A stretch of 64,000 nucleotides of DNA from positions 868,001 to 932,000 of the forward strand of contig JAKCOZ010000040.1 in assembly GCA_022605955.1 (NCBI GenBank), in the 5' to 3' direction. How positions within the stretch are numbered: position 1 is the stretch's first letter; each line of letters starts with the position of its first letter. Below the pieces are notes generated by a model. It was not told where the DNA came from. It was given only the letters and a program-made list of their open reading frames with translations, and searched no databases. Positions 12,801 to 24,100 of this stretch are shown here, in pieces. This stretch comes from Rallus limicola (taxonomy: Eukaryota; Chordata; Aves; Gruiformes; Rallidae). Both the position numbers and the translations under genes were made by a program.

Positions 12801-15266
12801 GCAGGTTGAGGGAGGGGAATCTGTCCCTCTGCTCCCATGAGTCCACCTGCAGTACCACATCCAGCTCTGGGGTCTCCAGTATGAGACAGCCATGGGCCTG
12901 TTGGAGCAAGTCCAGAGCAGCCACAAAAATGATCAGAGGGCTGGAGCAGCTCTCCTGTGAGGACAGGCTGAGAGGGCTGGGGTTGGTCAGCCTGGAGAGA
13001 ACAAGGCTCTGAGGAGACACTATAACACCTCCCAGTACCTGAGCCAGGCTACAAGAAGGCTGGGAAGGGACTGTTTACAAGGGCATGTAGTGATAGGACA
13101 AGGGACAGTGGCTTTAAGCTGGGGGAGGACAGATTTAGGTTAGATACTAGGAAGAAACTCTTCCCTGTGAGGGTGGGCAGGCCCTGGCACAGGGTGCCCA
13201 GAGAGGCTGGGGCTGCCCCTGGATCCCTGGCAGGGTTCAAGGCCGGATTGGATGGTGCTTTGGGCACCTTGGGCTAGTGAAAGGTGTCCTTGCCCATGGC
13301 AGGGAGTGGAACTAGGTGGGGTCTTTAAGGTCTCTTCCAACCCAAACCAGTCTGTGAGTCTAAGGACTCCAAAGAAAAAAGACACCCAGAATTAATCCCA
13401 GTGCTTCCCTGTGCAGCCCCTTTGGCCCCTCTGCCCGACACGCTCACCGCCAGGCCAGCCACGCTTCTGGTGCCGTATCTCACTCTCAACATCGATTCCA
13501 AGCAGCCAGAGAGCAGACTGAGATGGTGGGAGCAGTAAGACTAATCTCAGACACTGAACCTACAGCTGGAGTGGCACAGGAGTCCAGCAGGAAGCCCCTC
13601 AGAGCTACTCTCTGACCGTGAGCTGAGCACTTACTGTCATGTTGAGGAACAAACTGGTGGTGTTGGCGTTGAAGCCGACGGAGGAGGCGTTCAGCCCCGC
13701 AGGCAGCACCATAATGGAGCGAGGAAACAGGAAGAAGATACTGAGGGATGTTGTCAGCAGGCACATTGTCACAGCAAGACATACGTAGAGTTTCCTGCAA
13801 ACAGCACCAGAGCACCATCAGACACGTGGTTTGTCAGCTGGAAGAACCTGCAGCTCTGCTCCAGCTCGAAGTGGGGAGACAGTAAAAGCTGGGGTGCCAG
13901 AAAACCAGGGTGAGTTTATGCAGAGCTCTTTGCCAGCTACCAAACCACAGCAGAAGCAGAGAGGAGTCCCACATGCTAAGATGGCCCAACATGTGGTATT
14001 GTTGAAGAGACATGGTAAACACCCAAGTTGCAGCAAGACAGAGCAAAGAGCAGAACACCCAAAGGACAGAGGCTCTGCATCATACACAGGAGAAACACTC
14101 CAAAGATGAGGAAAGGGGAAAATTTACTGGTACTTACGTTCGTCTGGGCTTCAGCCTCTGGTCACCATATGGAATCAGAGCCACCAGCTGCTTCTCTTGC
14201 TCTGCAGGAGGGGGCAGCAGATCAGAGACCACACTAAGCACATGAAATGTGCTTGTGAGTAAATGAAGCAAGTGGCATTGCAGCAGGCTGCAGCAGGCTG
14301 CAGCACCCAGTGTCCATTGGCACTTGCTTCACAGGTGATGCTGTCCAATTAGAAGGCAAGTGTGATGTGACTGAGATGTCAGCTTGAGCATTCCCATTGC
14401 TGGGCAGAAGCTACAACTCCCATGGGGCTCCAGGGGGGCTCTGAGTTATTGTCTAGAACAGCACTCCCTGCCTTCCCACCCATCCTCACACTACAGAGTC
14501 AGCTCACAAGAGCCACAAGTGAGCTAAAGGTACCAAGGTCAAGGCCATTCCTAGACCAGATACACAGAATCCCAGAATCCCCTGAGCTGGGAGGGACCCA
14601 TAAGGCCCATTGAGTCCAGGTCCTGGCCCCACACCAGCCCAGTCAGAGCATGGGCCTGAGGGCATCATCCAGATGCTTCTTGACCTCAGCCCAGCTTGGA
14701 GCTCTGACCCCTTCCCTGGGGAGCTTGTTCCAAGTGCCCGACCCCCCTCTCAATAAAGAGCCTCTTCCTAACATCCAACCTAAAGCTGGTTGTGCAGTGC
14801 TTGATGTTCCTCAGTATAGAGTTGGCTCTCCTGGCAGCCTGGGCACACTGATGGCTCACAAGTCACTGGCTGCCAACCAAGACCCCCAAATCCCTCTCAG
14901 TATGGCTGGCCTCCAGCACCTCACCCCCCAGGCTGGATGTACAGCCAGGTGCAGAATACAACAAAGACCAATTGGTTCAACAAGGTCTTTAGGCCGAGCC
15001 ACCAACCTCAGAAGGCTCAGGGAGTGCTGACACAGCACAAATAAGAATCACCTACCCCCAGGGATCCTTCCTGTCCCCTGACAGGTTGGACAGCTGACAT
15101 GGCTCTGACGGGCAATGCCCACACAGGGCACACAAGACGCAGCCGACTCAGTACTGGCGTAACTGGCGATTTCATCTTCAGCATCCAGCTGCCTGGGTAA
15201 GATGAGTTTGCTTTCACTCTCCTTTTGGTTGGGTGTTTTCCAGAACTCAGAATGTTTTCCACCCAT
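9814..15266 (-). CDS. TMEM106A: TMEM106A, type II transmembrane protein (complete, 7 coding exons, 263 aa)
   Basis: TMEM106A is a single-pass type II membrane glycoprotein of the TMEM106 family (endosome/lysosome and plasma membrane; macrophage activation in mammals). Coding exons (minus): 15056-15266, 14138-14201, 13635-13794, 12160-12300, 11597-11640, 10906-10959, 9814-9931; total 792 nt including TGA, all in phase. The start MGGKHSEFWKTPNQ follows directly after an AG acceptor (exon begins 15268), so the leader is spliced. The cytosolic part has two CxxC motifs (SCVPC and CPTCQGTGRIPGG). The membrane helix is in 13635-13794 (VCLAVTMCLLTTSLSIFFLF). The lumenal part carries N-glycosylation sequons such as NAS, NTT, NMT and NIT, ends in DCRGNAT, and is almost the same length as human (262 aa). 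Confidence 0.95.
11208..11277 (+). mobile_element. Short CR1 3'-end fragment, TMEM106A intron
   Basis: TTTGGCAGGGGGGTTGGACT, then GGTCCCTTCCAACCCCTATG and ATTCTGT, is a CR1 3' terminus. Confidence 0.75.
12530..13364 (+). mobile_element. CR1 LINE fragment, about 830 bp, TMEM106A intron
   Basis: It contains the CR1 run GAAGTTCAACAAGGCCAAGT and further CR1 body. It ends TCTTCCAACCCAAACCAGTC and TGTGAGTCT. It lies between TMEM106A coding exons 3 and 4. The open frames in it are ORF2-tail debris. Confidence 0.85.
13635..13794 (-). CDS. TMEM106A: TMEM106A exon 3: transmembrane helix
   Basis: This 160-nt exon encodes TKLYV, then about 20 hydrophobic residues, then FPRSIMVLPAGLN and several N-x-S/T sequons. 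The FPRS junction after the helix is shared with mammalian TMEM106A. Acceptor 13796-13795 and donor 13634-13633 are canonical. It supports the type II topology with a glycosylated lumenal or extracellular C-terminus. Confidence 0.93.
14560..14965 (-). mobile_element. CR1-like LINE fragment, TMEM106A intron 1
   Basis: It begins ACAGAATCCCAGAATCCCCT (reverse of a CR1-type tail) and continues with CTGGGAGGGACCCATAAGG. The body differs from types A-C and looks older. Confidence 0.75.
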
Positions 15267-16399
15267 GGCTGAAGGAAGAATTCTCACTAAGTGTTCAATA
15301 CAAAAACACATTAAGAGAATGGCCTTTGTGAGCCATCCTCCAGGAGCAGCACCAGGAGCATCTGTAGTAGATCACAAGTACCCTAACATTTAACAAGTTT
15401 CTTAAAGCACAGCTCTGAAGTTGTTTTAAAAGCTGAGTTACTTCAAATAATTCGTTTAAACAGCCAATCTTCTAGGCAGCCTGATTGCAGGAAGAGTGTC
15501 TGAGAACACCACCCTGCAGAACAGCATACCAGGTTCTGCTTTATCTCATAGCATTACAGAAATGCTGACTCAAAACTCCTGAAGGGTTTGAGACGTCACT
15601 TCTACTTCTGGGCTACAATGTCAAGTTCTCAACTGGTGATTATTCCCCTCCATCCAACAGGGAACTCACCTGAACATCAAGGCCTTGGCATTCCCAACCA
15701 AGCACTGTACTACTAACGCTAACAGTAGCCTGGCTAAAGAATCCAAATACAGATAAAATCAAATAATATCATCTCAACAGACTATTTTTAGGAGTTAAAA
15801 ATATAGCTGAACTCATTTTCCCAGGCTTCCAACAAAACCCTTTTACAACAGCTCCCAGTCATCCTCCCAGAAACATGAACAAGCTCAGTAAAAGCGACTG
15901 TATTTTCATGGCAAAGACATTGATGGGATGCAGCTTCCTACCTGGGCCAGTCTCTCCTCCAGGCAGCCTTACTTCAGCAGCTCAGGCATAGGTAGGATGA
16001 TGGCTTTGATGAACAGAAGCTTCTAGGTTTTCCCCAGATGATCTGGACGATCTGCCAGAACAGCCCCTCAGGGCTCTATCACAGAACATACCCGGGGTGA
16101 GACTCCCCGCCCGGCGGTGGAGAACCAGCGCAGCAGAGAGCAGAGCACAGGGCTCAGCCCACAGCCCACACTGGCAGGACGTGGGCTGATTCTAGGGGCA
16201 GCTGCTATTTCCCTTGCTGACAAGGAAGAGCCAGGATCCCGTTTAACGAGGCAAAGGGGGGACAAGACTGCAGCACTGCTCATTCCGAGGGACCTTCCAG
16301 CAGCCTGGCAGCCCAGGCTATGAAGTTCCCCGGGGCACTGCTTGGGGGTCCAAGGGGCTCCCCGTGCTCTCGAAGGATGGGAAGGGGGAGGGAGGGAGA

Positions 16400-17170
16400 T
16401 GCCTGAAGGGTCTAGGCTTTGCTTTTTCCCTTTCTGGGAGGGAAGGGCCTCGCTGTATGGTACCACAGGTCCCTCTCTCTGCAGGCTCCTGAGGGCCCTG
16501 GCAGCGCTGCTGCAGCTCCGGGGATGTTTCCTGGCTTCCCAGCAGCACTGCCCCAGCACCGGGACAAGCGGCCACTGAAGCCAGGAGCGGGTGTCAGACC
16601 AAGCGAAGGGCGCAGCGGGGGGAGGTCGGCCCCTCCGTGGCCCTTTCCAGGCTTTCAGGCTCCCCGGAAGCCCCGCGTCCCGTGTGCCCCCCCCCCCCCC
16701 CCGCCCCACGCACCGGTAGCGCCTCGAGGGCCGCCGGGGGAAGCGCAACGCGCAGGCGGTCGGTGGCTACCGCGGGCGTCGAGAAGGACCGGCGGCTCCA
16801 CCGGCGAGAAGCCACCGCCCCCCGTTCACCCTCCTTCTTCCCTCCCTTCTCCTCCCCGGGCACCGGCAGCCGCCGCGGGCCCTGCCCCGCCCTGGCCCCT
16901 GCAGCTTACCGGGCCGGCCGCTGAGCCCCGCCCCGGCCCCTGCAGCTTACCGGGCCGGCCGCTGAGCCCCGCCCCGGCCCCTGCAGCTTACCAGGCCGGC
17001 CGCCGGGCCCTGCCCCGGCCCCTGCAGCTTACCGGGCCGGCCGCTGAGCCCTGCCCCGGCCCCTGCAGCTTACCGGGCCGGCCGCTGAGCCCAGCGAAAC
17101 GGAACCGAAAGCGGCGGGGAGCGGCCGCGCGCCAGGCGGGGCACGTGCCCCTCACGGAAGCGGGGGGAGG
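16400..17170. promoter_or_regulatory. CpG-rich 5' region, probable TMEM106A promoter and non-coding first exon
   Basis: GC- and CpG-rich sequence lies about 1.2-1.9 kb upstream of the TMEM106A start codon. Because the coding first exon begins at an acceptor two bases before its ATG, an upstream non-coding exon must exist. Minus-strand GGTAAG donors in the 41-bp repeats here are the best candidates for its 3' border. The transcription start is not visible. Confidence 0.6.
16899..17092. repeat. 41-bp tandem repeat, five copies, each carrying a minus-strand splice donor
   Basis: CTGCAGCTTACC begins at 16899, 16940, 16981, 17022 and 17063, an exact period of 41 bp. Units are GC-rich with GGCCGGCC. 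On the minus strand each unit reads CGGTAAGC (CTGGTAAGC in the third), a strong 5' splice-site match. The would-be exon ends are 16910, 16951, 16992, 17033 and 17074. Confidence 0.92.
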
Positions 17171-17896
17171 CGCGGGGGAGGGGAGGCAGAGGGAATGGGG
17201 GTATATGGGGGGAAGGGGGGAAGGGGGGGGGAGTAGGCAGAGGGTATATGGGGGAGAAGGGGGGGGGAGGCAGAGGGTATATGGGGGGGGGGGGGGAAGG
17301 CAGAGGGTATATGGGGGGGGGGAAGGCAGAGGGTATATGGGGGGGGGGGGGGGAAGGCAGAGGGTATACGGGGGGGGGGGGGAAGGCAGAGGGTATACGG
17401 GGGGGGGGGGGGAAGGCAGAGGGTATACGGGGGGGGGGGAAGGCAGAGGGTATACGGGGGGGGGGGGAAGGCAGAGGGTATACGGGGGGGGGGGAAGGCA
17501 GAGGGTATACGGGGGGGGGGGAAGGCAGAGGGTATACGGGGGGGGGGGGAAGGCAGAGGGTATACGGGGGGGGGGGGGAAGGCAGAGGGTATATGGGGGG
17601 GGGGGAAGGCAGAGGGTATATGGGGGGGGGGGAAGGCAGAGGGTATATGGGGGGGGGGGGGAAGGCAAAGGCAGAGGGTATATGGGGGGGGGGGAAGGCA
17701 GAGGGTATATGGGGGGGGGGGAAGGCAGAGGGTATATGGGGGGGGAAGGCAAAGGCAGAGGGTATATGGGGGGGGGGGGGGGAAGGCAGAGGGTATATGG
17801 GGGGGGGGGGAAGGCAGAGGGTATATGGGGGGGGGGGAAGGCAGAGGGTATATGGGGGGGGGGGGGGGGAAGGCAGAGGGAATGGGGGGCACGGCC
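17171..17896. repeat. G-rich minisatellite, about 22 units of 25-29 bp
   Basis: Each unit is GGAAGGCAGAGGGTATA followed by T or C and a run of roughly 8-15 G. I count 22 units with GCAGAGGGTATA; degenerate units flank both ends (GGGAATGG). Eight consecutive units in the middle (about 17360-17575) carry TATACG, while the units on both sides carry TATATG. Two units have an extra GCAAAG insertion. The plus strand is strongly predisposed to G-quadruplexes; the minus strand is C-rich. Open frames through it encode only PPPYTLCL-type or GGGxGRGY repeats and are not genes. Confidence 0.95.
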
Positions 17897-17954
17897 CTCC
17901 CCCCCGCCGCTCGCAGGCAGGAAGGAGGCGGAAGGAGCCCGAGGGCTGCAGAGC

Positions 17955-17960
17955 TTTATT
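17955..17960 (-). terminator. Candidate poly(A) signal AATAAA upstream of the minisatellite
   Basis: The minus strand reads AATAAA here, about 60 bp before the minisatellite. It could be a distal NBR1 poly(A) signal. No transcript evidence is available, and it lies in GC-rich sequence. Confidence 0.25.
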
Positions 17961-18188
17961 GCGCGGGGACGGCAGCGCTCCCCGCCGGCCCAACCCGTTC
18001 CAGTGCTCGCCCCACGCCGGACCCAGGGGCCGGGGTTACAAACCATACAGAGCGACAGGCCCAGGCCCACCCTAAAGCTGGGGGGGGGCAGTACCTCACT
18101 CCTAGGAAAAAGCAACCTCAGGCAAACAGCGTTCCACACTTCACAGCCCAGTGTGCAATGGAGCCCTCCTCTCCAAACGCTTCAGTGT

Positions 18189-20072
18189 TTTATTAACTTA
18201 AAGAACATGGTAACAGCCCAAGGACAGAGGGACAGGGAGCACATGGTCCTGCTGGGTGCTCCAGACCAAAGCAGGCAGCCTGGAACTGACACCAGCTACT
18301 GCACTTCATCCATGTCCCTTCCTCCTCCTCCTCCTGGAGTAGGCAATAAGCTAAAATAGAACTGGAAACAGCGTGCATCAAGGTACAGTGAGGGAAGAAC
18401 CAGCAGCTTCACGTTACAGAGAGATACAGGTGTACAGAGAGATACAGGTGTACAGAGAGATGGGAAACACTGCAAAATAGTCTGACTGTATTTCAAAATA
18501 AACATTCAAGATTATATCTTCCACAGTCTATAAAAATAGGCTTAAAACAGAAATGGTATGATACATCATTATTTTTTTTCCTTCAATTCTTTTACTGGTA
18601 TCCTATCTCTAACAGTCTTTTAAAAGAGTTACTACCTCTGATCACCCACTCAGTCACAATACTGATACTGCTTCAGGGGCACTGTGACAAGACAGGAACA
18701 CCTTAGTTGGAAGCAGCAGTAAAGATATTTTAGGATCAATGGTCTCTTACCACAGCAAGGAAGGTGGTTTGCTTGAAAGAATGTACCTAACACTGCTGTC
18801 ACCTTCAGAGGGATGGGGCTCTGAAAGGTTATCTGGGCTACACCACTGCCCAGCAGGCTATGTCACTCCTTTATCCTGATTCTTCAGGATCAGATCTCTC
18901 TCAGCACATTCAGAAGGGAATTCTTGGATTTCCAAATTAAATATGGGCATCTAAAGAAAATCTTGTGTGAAAAATTAATCCTGCAGCTGCATCTATGGAA
19001 ACGTGGGAGCAGCTAGAACCACCACTGGAGACCAGACACTTACAACTGCTGAAGTTAATGCATTTATTCAAGCTATAGAGTCAGTCACACAATCCCTACC
19101 TCGAGCCTCTTCCCATTCCTAAACATCACCAGAACTTGTACTCTAACTCAGATCTAGGTTTCTAAACATCCTTCAGTTCTAACACGTGGTAGCAACAAGA
19201 GGTTTACATCACACTGAAAAAATCAGTGGTGAAATGTAACATTTTTGTCAAGATCCTTAAAAAGGCCTTTCCTACCCTTTAACCAAATACTTCATGCAGG
19301 TTGTATTTTCCTGTTAGACAGGTGTTTTACACTGTCACTACTAAAGAAGGTTCAATTGCTGCTGGTAAATTCACTCTCCTGCTTCATCCTGCTACATGAA
19401 ACAGTGACATTCCTGCATTCATCAGTCTAACAACAGTTACACTTGGAGAAACAAGCAGAACTTGATGGTTCAAGTTGGCTTTCCTGTATGAGCAACCTCT
19501 TTCTTTGAAGAAATATTTGTAAAGTTGAAGTCTGTTACATTACTATCATGCACTGGACAAATCAATTACTAAATCATATCAGAAAAACACAACTTGCTAA
19601 TTGTGGGCATCTCTTGTAAATTAGGCAAGACTACATTTCACAGCAGCATTGTACATTGGTTCCTAGTCCAGAGCTTGTTAAGTCACCAAAACAAGTTTCC
19701 AGCTGCCTAAACAAAAAATTAAATCAAAAAGAATTTTACACACAATAAAAGGGGAAGTTCCCATCTGGGTAGAAGTTGAAAGTAATTCTATAGGATTCCC
19801 TGATAAAAGGATTTGGTATGAAATTAGAGACTTAGAGACTACTCACTTAACTATGAGGTCCAAGGAACAGTTCAAATTCTGGTCTCCAATTCATAAGATG
19901 CTGTGACAAGCACAGTTTGACATTTCCATGAGAAAAAGTGAAAAGCTCAAAGAAAAGCCAAAGTTTGAGTCACCCCTCCAAACAGAAAGTAGCTGAGGAG
20001 CAGCCTGCTGCCGTTGTAGTGTTCAATCAGATTTTACTCTATGAAGACTACTCCTCCCTCCACCAGGAAGAC
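18189..20072 (-). other. NBR1: NBR1 3' untranslated region (inferred)
   Basis: The stretch follows the NBR1 stop codon and holds no other gene. Minus-strand AATAAA motifs at 19078-19073 and 18194-18189 are candidate poly(A) signals. The second gives a 3' UTR near 1.9 kb. An 18-bp repeat in 2.5 copies (ACAGAGAGATACAGGTGT from 18416 to about 18461) lies inside. Confidence 0.55.
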
Positions 20073-21156
20073 TCAGCACCTACCACTGTGCAAGTCACTG
20101 TTACTGAGCTGAAGCAGTTCAGTTACCACTTGAACCATATTATTGTTGTATTTCTTCAGCAGTCGCAGGTTTAACTGCCTGTCACAGAATCCCATCTCAC
20201 ACAGACTGGAGAGAAGAGTGGCAGTGTGCTGTTCCATGGCTGCAGGCTGCAGAAAACAACAGGCAGTAAGGTCAGTTATGGAAAGAGAACTCAGATTTGC
20301 TGTTTGAAGCAGTGGTCTTGCATTACACTGATTTAATTAAGGCACTGAGGGCTCTTCTCCACAATTAAGCTAGTCATATTCACTTCCACCCTTTGCTTAC
20401 AAAAGGTGATCAGTACTTCTACGAAGTGGAAGTGCTATGAAGATGCTGAAGGGCCTGGAGCATCTCCCCTGGGAGGAAAGGCTGAGGGAGCTGGGGCTGT
20501 TCAGCCTGGAGAGAAGAAGACTAAGGGGGGACCTGATGAATGGTTCTCACTATCTGAAGGGTGGGATGCAGGGGCCATGGGCAGCCCCTTGTCAGTGTCT
20601 GTGGGGACAGGACAAGGGGCAATGGCTGCAAGTTAGAGCAGAGGAAGTTCCAGCCCAAGCTGGGGCAGAACTTTTCCCCAGGGAGGGTGAGGGAGCCCTG
20701 GGCCAGGCTGCCCAGGGGGGTGTGGAGTCTCCATCTCTGGAGAGATTCCAGCCCCGTCTGGACACCGCCCTGTGCAATCTGAGCTGGGGAGCTGCTTTGG
20801 CAGGGGGTTGGACCTGATGAGCTCTTGAGGTTCCTTCTGACCCCTGTGATTCTACATGACACTAGAGACAGGCTTCTGTCCCCATGGCCCAGATGTCCCT
20901 ATCTGCTGGTGGAACAGCACAGTTCAAAGACACTCCACAGAGTTCCACACGTCACTGTCACAGGAAGTTCTCCAGAATACTGACACATTTATAAGACAGA
21001 CTTTGTACTATTAAGGTTGGCAAGCTTAAACTCACACAGGAAAGATTTACCTGTTCTATAGCAGGTGGTCCAGCAAATAGTGCTTTGTAGGCAGAAGCAG
21101 CAACGGACAAAGCTCCTTTAACTAGCTCTCCTGCAATGCTGCTTCCTTGAGGGTAT
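20073..21156 (-). CDS. NBR1: NBR1 exons 20-21: membrane-binding J helix and UBA domain
   Basis: Exon 20 encodes [20 protein letters not shown] and ALFAGPP, the amphipathic helix that helps target membranes. Exon 21 encodes [20 protein letters not shown] and [13 protein letters not shown] in the UBA, which binds ubiquitin. The MGF loop and the LLKKYN helix are intact. The stop codon is TGA at 20075-20073. Confidence 0.94.
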
Positions 21157-24100
21157 CTGCAGAGAGGTCAGCTATTACTTTGGGGTCAGTAAAGCAAAGT
21201 GTTTGTTTCACATGAAATTCAAGTCTCTCCCTGTTGATATGCCAACTGAGATTTAGTTTTTGTTGGAGAGAACAATCTAGAATCCAAAGGAATCATTGCT
21301 GTTTGGGAACCGAGCTGTCCAGGAAGCTCATCCCTTCTTTCCTGACACCATCTATGAACTTGTGGGTTTATTCTGAAGAGCACTAGAGCTTGTGTTCCAT
21401 TTCATGGCCATTTGTAAAGAATTACATGTTCTCACCCAGAACTATATAATCTATACATGATCCCCTGAAACACCCCTTCAGGCCAGAGTAACTTCCATTT
21501 GTTTTCCAGCAATCCTGAAGTCACTTTACATTCTGCTCAGTGTTTTGCCTTGTAACTCCAGTCTCAGTACTCTAAGATGCCTAACTTTGTATTTATCTTG
21601 CAAAATCCCTTTTTAAAAAATCCCAGTATTTTCCAGGGGAAAAAAAACTCAACCAAACCCCACAGAATGTTAGAAAGATTCAGCCTGAGCCCCTCATACA
21701 CTTCTGCTTCCCAATTCTGCACCCTCCTTATTCATGCCTGAGTAGAAAACAAGATCTTATGAAAATACCACTGTACCTAACTCAGCCTGTTCCCTTTAAG
21801 AGAGGCCTTTCTACAACTTATGCACTGCACAAAATCTGTAAGCCCCTGCTTCTTCCTAGGTGTCTAATTCAGCAGTTCTTACTTTAAAACAGTATTTGTA
21901 TGTCACAGCTTCAGCTTTATTACCTTGGGTATTCTGAATACTTCTGTTGACTAGTTTGAAATCCAGAAGATCCTGGTCCATGACTGTCTTCACCACTAGG
22001 TTCTGGAACAGGAAGAGACCATATCACCATGTCCAGTCAATGAGACACTGAAGAGATGTAACATGTATATAAATGGAAAGGAGTGGGATTCAGTCTGGAA
22101 TTAATACTTTCACATTTAGTTATCCAGGCACAAACTAGAGATACAGGATCCTCACTCCAGTCAAAACAATCAAAAGAAGAATTTCACAGAGTCATTTGGC
22201 TAATTAGCCAGTGGGTGTTTAACATAACATAAACTGCTGTCTGAGCTCCCAGGGACTGTAACAGCAGCTTAAATACACAGCTCATTAATTCCAGAGTAAG
22301 GCAATTTTCTAGATGTCAAACACACACTTCTGAGCACCCTCCTACCATTTCTAATGAATAGATGCTCTCAGTTGATCATTTCTTTACTCAAGTTTTCTAT
22401 ATAGTAACATTTCAACACCCAGAGAAAAAACAATCACTGCTTGCTAGACTGTTCTCAAGAATATCAAGACATCAAATCCAATCCTAGATATACAGAATAG
22501 GAGATAACATCTGTGGATGCACCCTTCATTAAATACTGTCAATACCTTCTCTTATTGGATTATGAGGAGTGGAAGAGATATGCTCTGGAACTGGTATGTT
22601 TGGTTCTTGGAAGATATGATTCTGATGAGATGACAGAATCCTGAGAACATAAGGAAAAAAAAAACAAACACCTTTACTACTTTCACTCTCTGTGTACACA
22701 GGTAGGTTAAGGCAAAGGAAAGCCTCACATCTTCACATGAGCCCTTCCTTCCCTCTCTCCCACCCACCTCATCAGGAAACACAGGCTTTATAAAATGGAG
22801 GATCTGTCACTCCAGCATGTGACAGAACTTTGATAGGAACAATTTCTGTCTGGACACTGAGAACTTGAACAAAACCCCCTGCTGACTCCACAGCAACACT
22901 CCCCAAACTGTTCTGTTCTGGCCCAAGCAGCGCACCTCTGTGTCTGGGGCAAGGTGTCCTCAGTCTCTGGGCTCAGCTGTTCTACAGCCGGTGTCTGTGA
23001 AGCTGTCAAAGTGTCACTGAGGCTGGGGAGCTGCACCTGGCTTCCTGCTTCAGGATGCTCTGCTCCTGCTTCAGCTTCTCCTGTCTTCTCCAGGCTGGGC
23101 TGAGAGAGAGCTGAACTGTACATCGACTCCCCTAAGGGACGGCTGGTGTCAAAGCACTCGGGGAGAACGATGATATAATCCTCTGATGAAACAGAGGAGC
23201 CTTGACTCTGAACATCATCTTTGTCATCATCTTCCTCTTCCTCAGAATTGCTGGTATCACTGCAGGGGTTTGCTCTCTCACCAGACAGCAGGAGGTCTCC
23301 TAACAGGAAAAAGAGTGAAGCATTAACACCTGTCCATTTTGCAGGGACAGCAGCAGGCAGCACTGTCCCAGACAAAAGGCAAGTGAGGAACAACCATAAC
23401 CCTTTACTGATGATATTAATGGTATCATTTTCTTTGTCTGAGGGGAGAAGATGGGGATACAGTGTGAAAGAGTAAGAGATCTTGCTGCTAAACCTATGCA
23501 GACATGCTGCTGATATTAATACTTACAATAAAAACAGGAACAAGAGCTACACTGAGAATGTAAACATCAGCTTTCAGGTCCTAAATTACAGGCATCAGCA
23601 AGCCTGAAGCAGTGTCCCCAAGCCACACATACAAAACACAGATGCACCAGCCACACTTAACACAGGTGTTTATTTGAATACCCCACTGCAACCTCTATGT
23701 CTCAATTTCACTTTGTTTCACTTTGTGTTCAGGATACTGTCACCAATTTTCTGATGTAGTAACCATTCTCATGATCTAATGAGGATAAATTTCCCAGAAC
23801 ACTGCCAGATTTTTCTACCTCTTGTACAGTTTTATCTTCAATTCACAAGTATTTCACTTACCACAGTTGTTTTGCATCACTGCCTCTGACTGATGAATCT
23901 TCACTTCTTTTTTGGAAGTGGAATTACTTTGCATCCTCAGAGATTCTTCACTTGTCACACTGCAGCTGAAAGTGTCTTGCAACCTTTGTAAAGGGTCTAA
24001 TAAAGCAATCAGGGACAACAATTAAAAGTGGAATCCCTACCTGTAGCACAGGGCAATTTGTGGTCATTATCTGGCTGCAAGAGGAAAGGCACAGAGCCCA

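Noticed and set aside
16899..17092. CRISPR-like array
   Set aside because: The units are contiguous with no unique spacers, and this is a bird nuclear locus.
16988..18139. Long proline-rich (PPPYTLCL) and glycine-rich open frames on both strands
   Set aside because: They are translations of the G-rich minisatellite and nearby GC-rich sequence. They are open in several frames at once and show no splice or family support.
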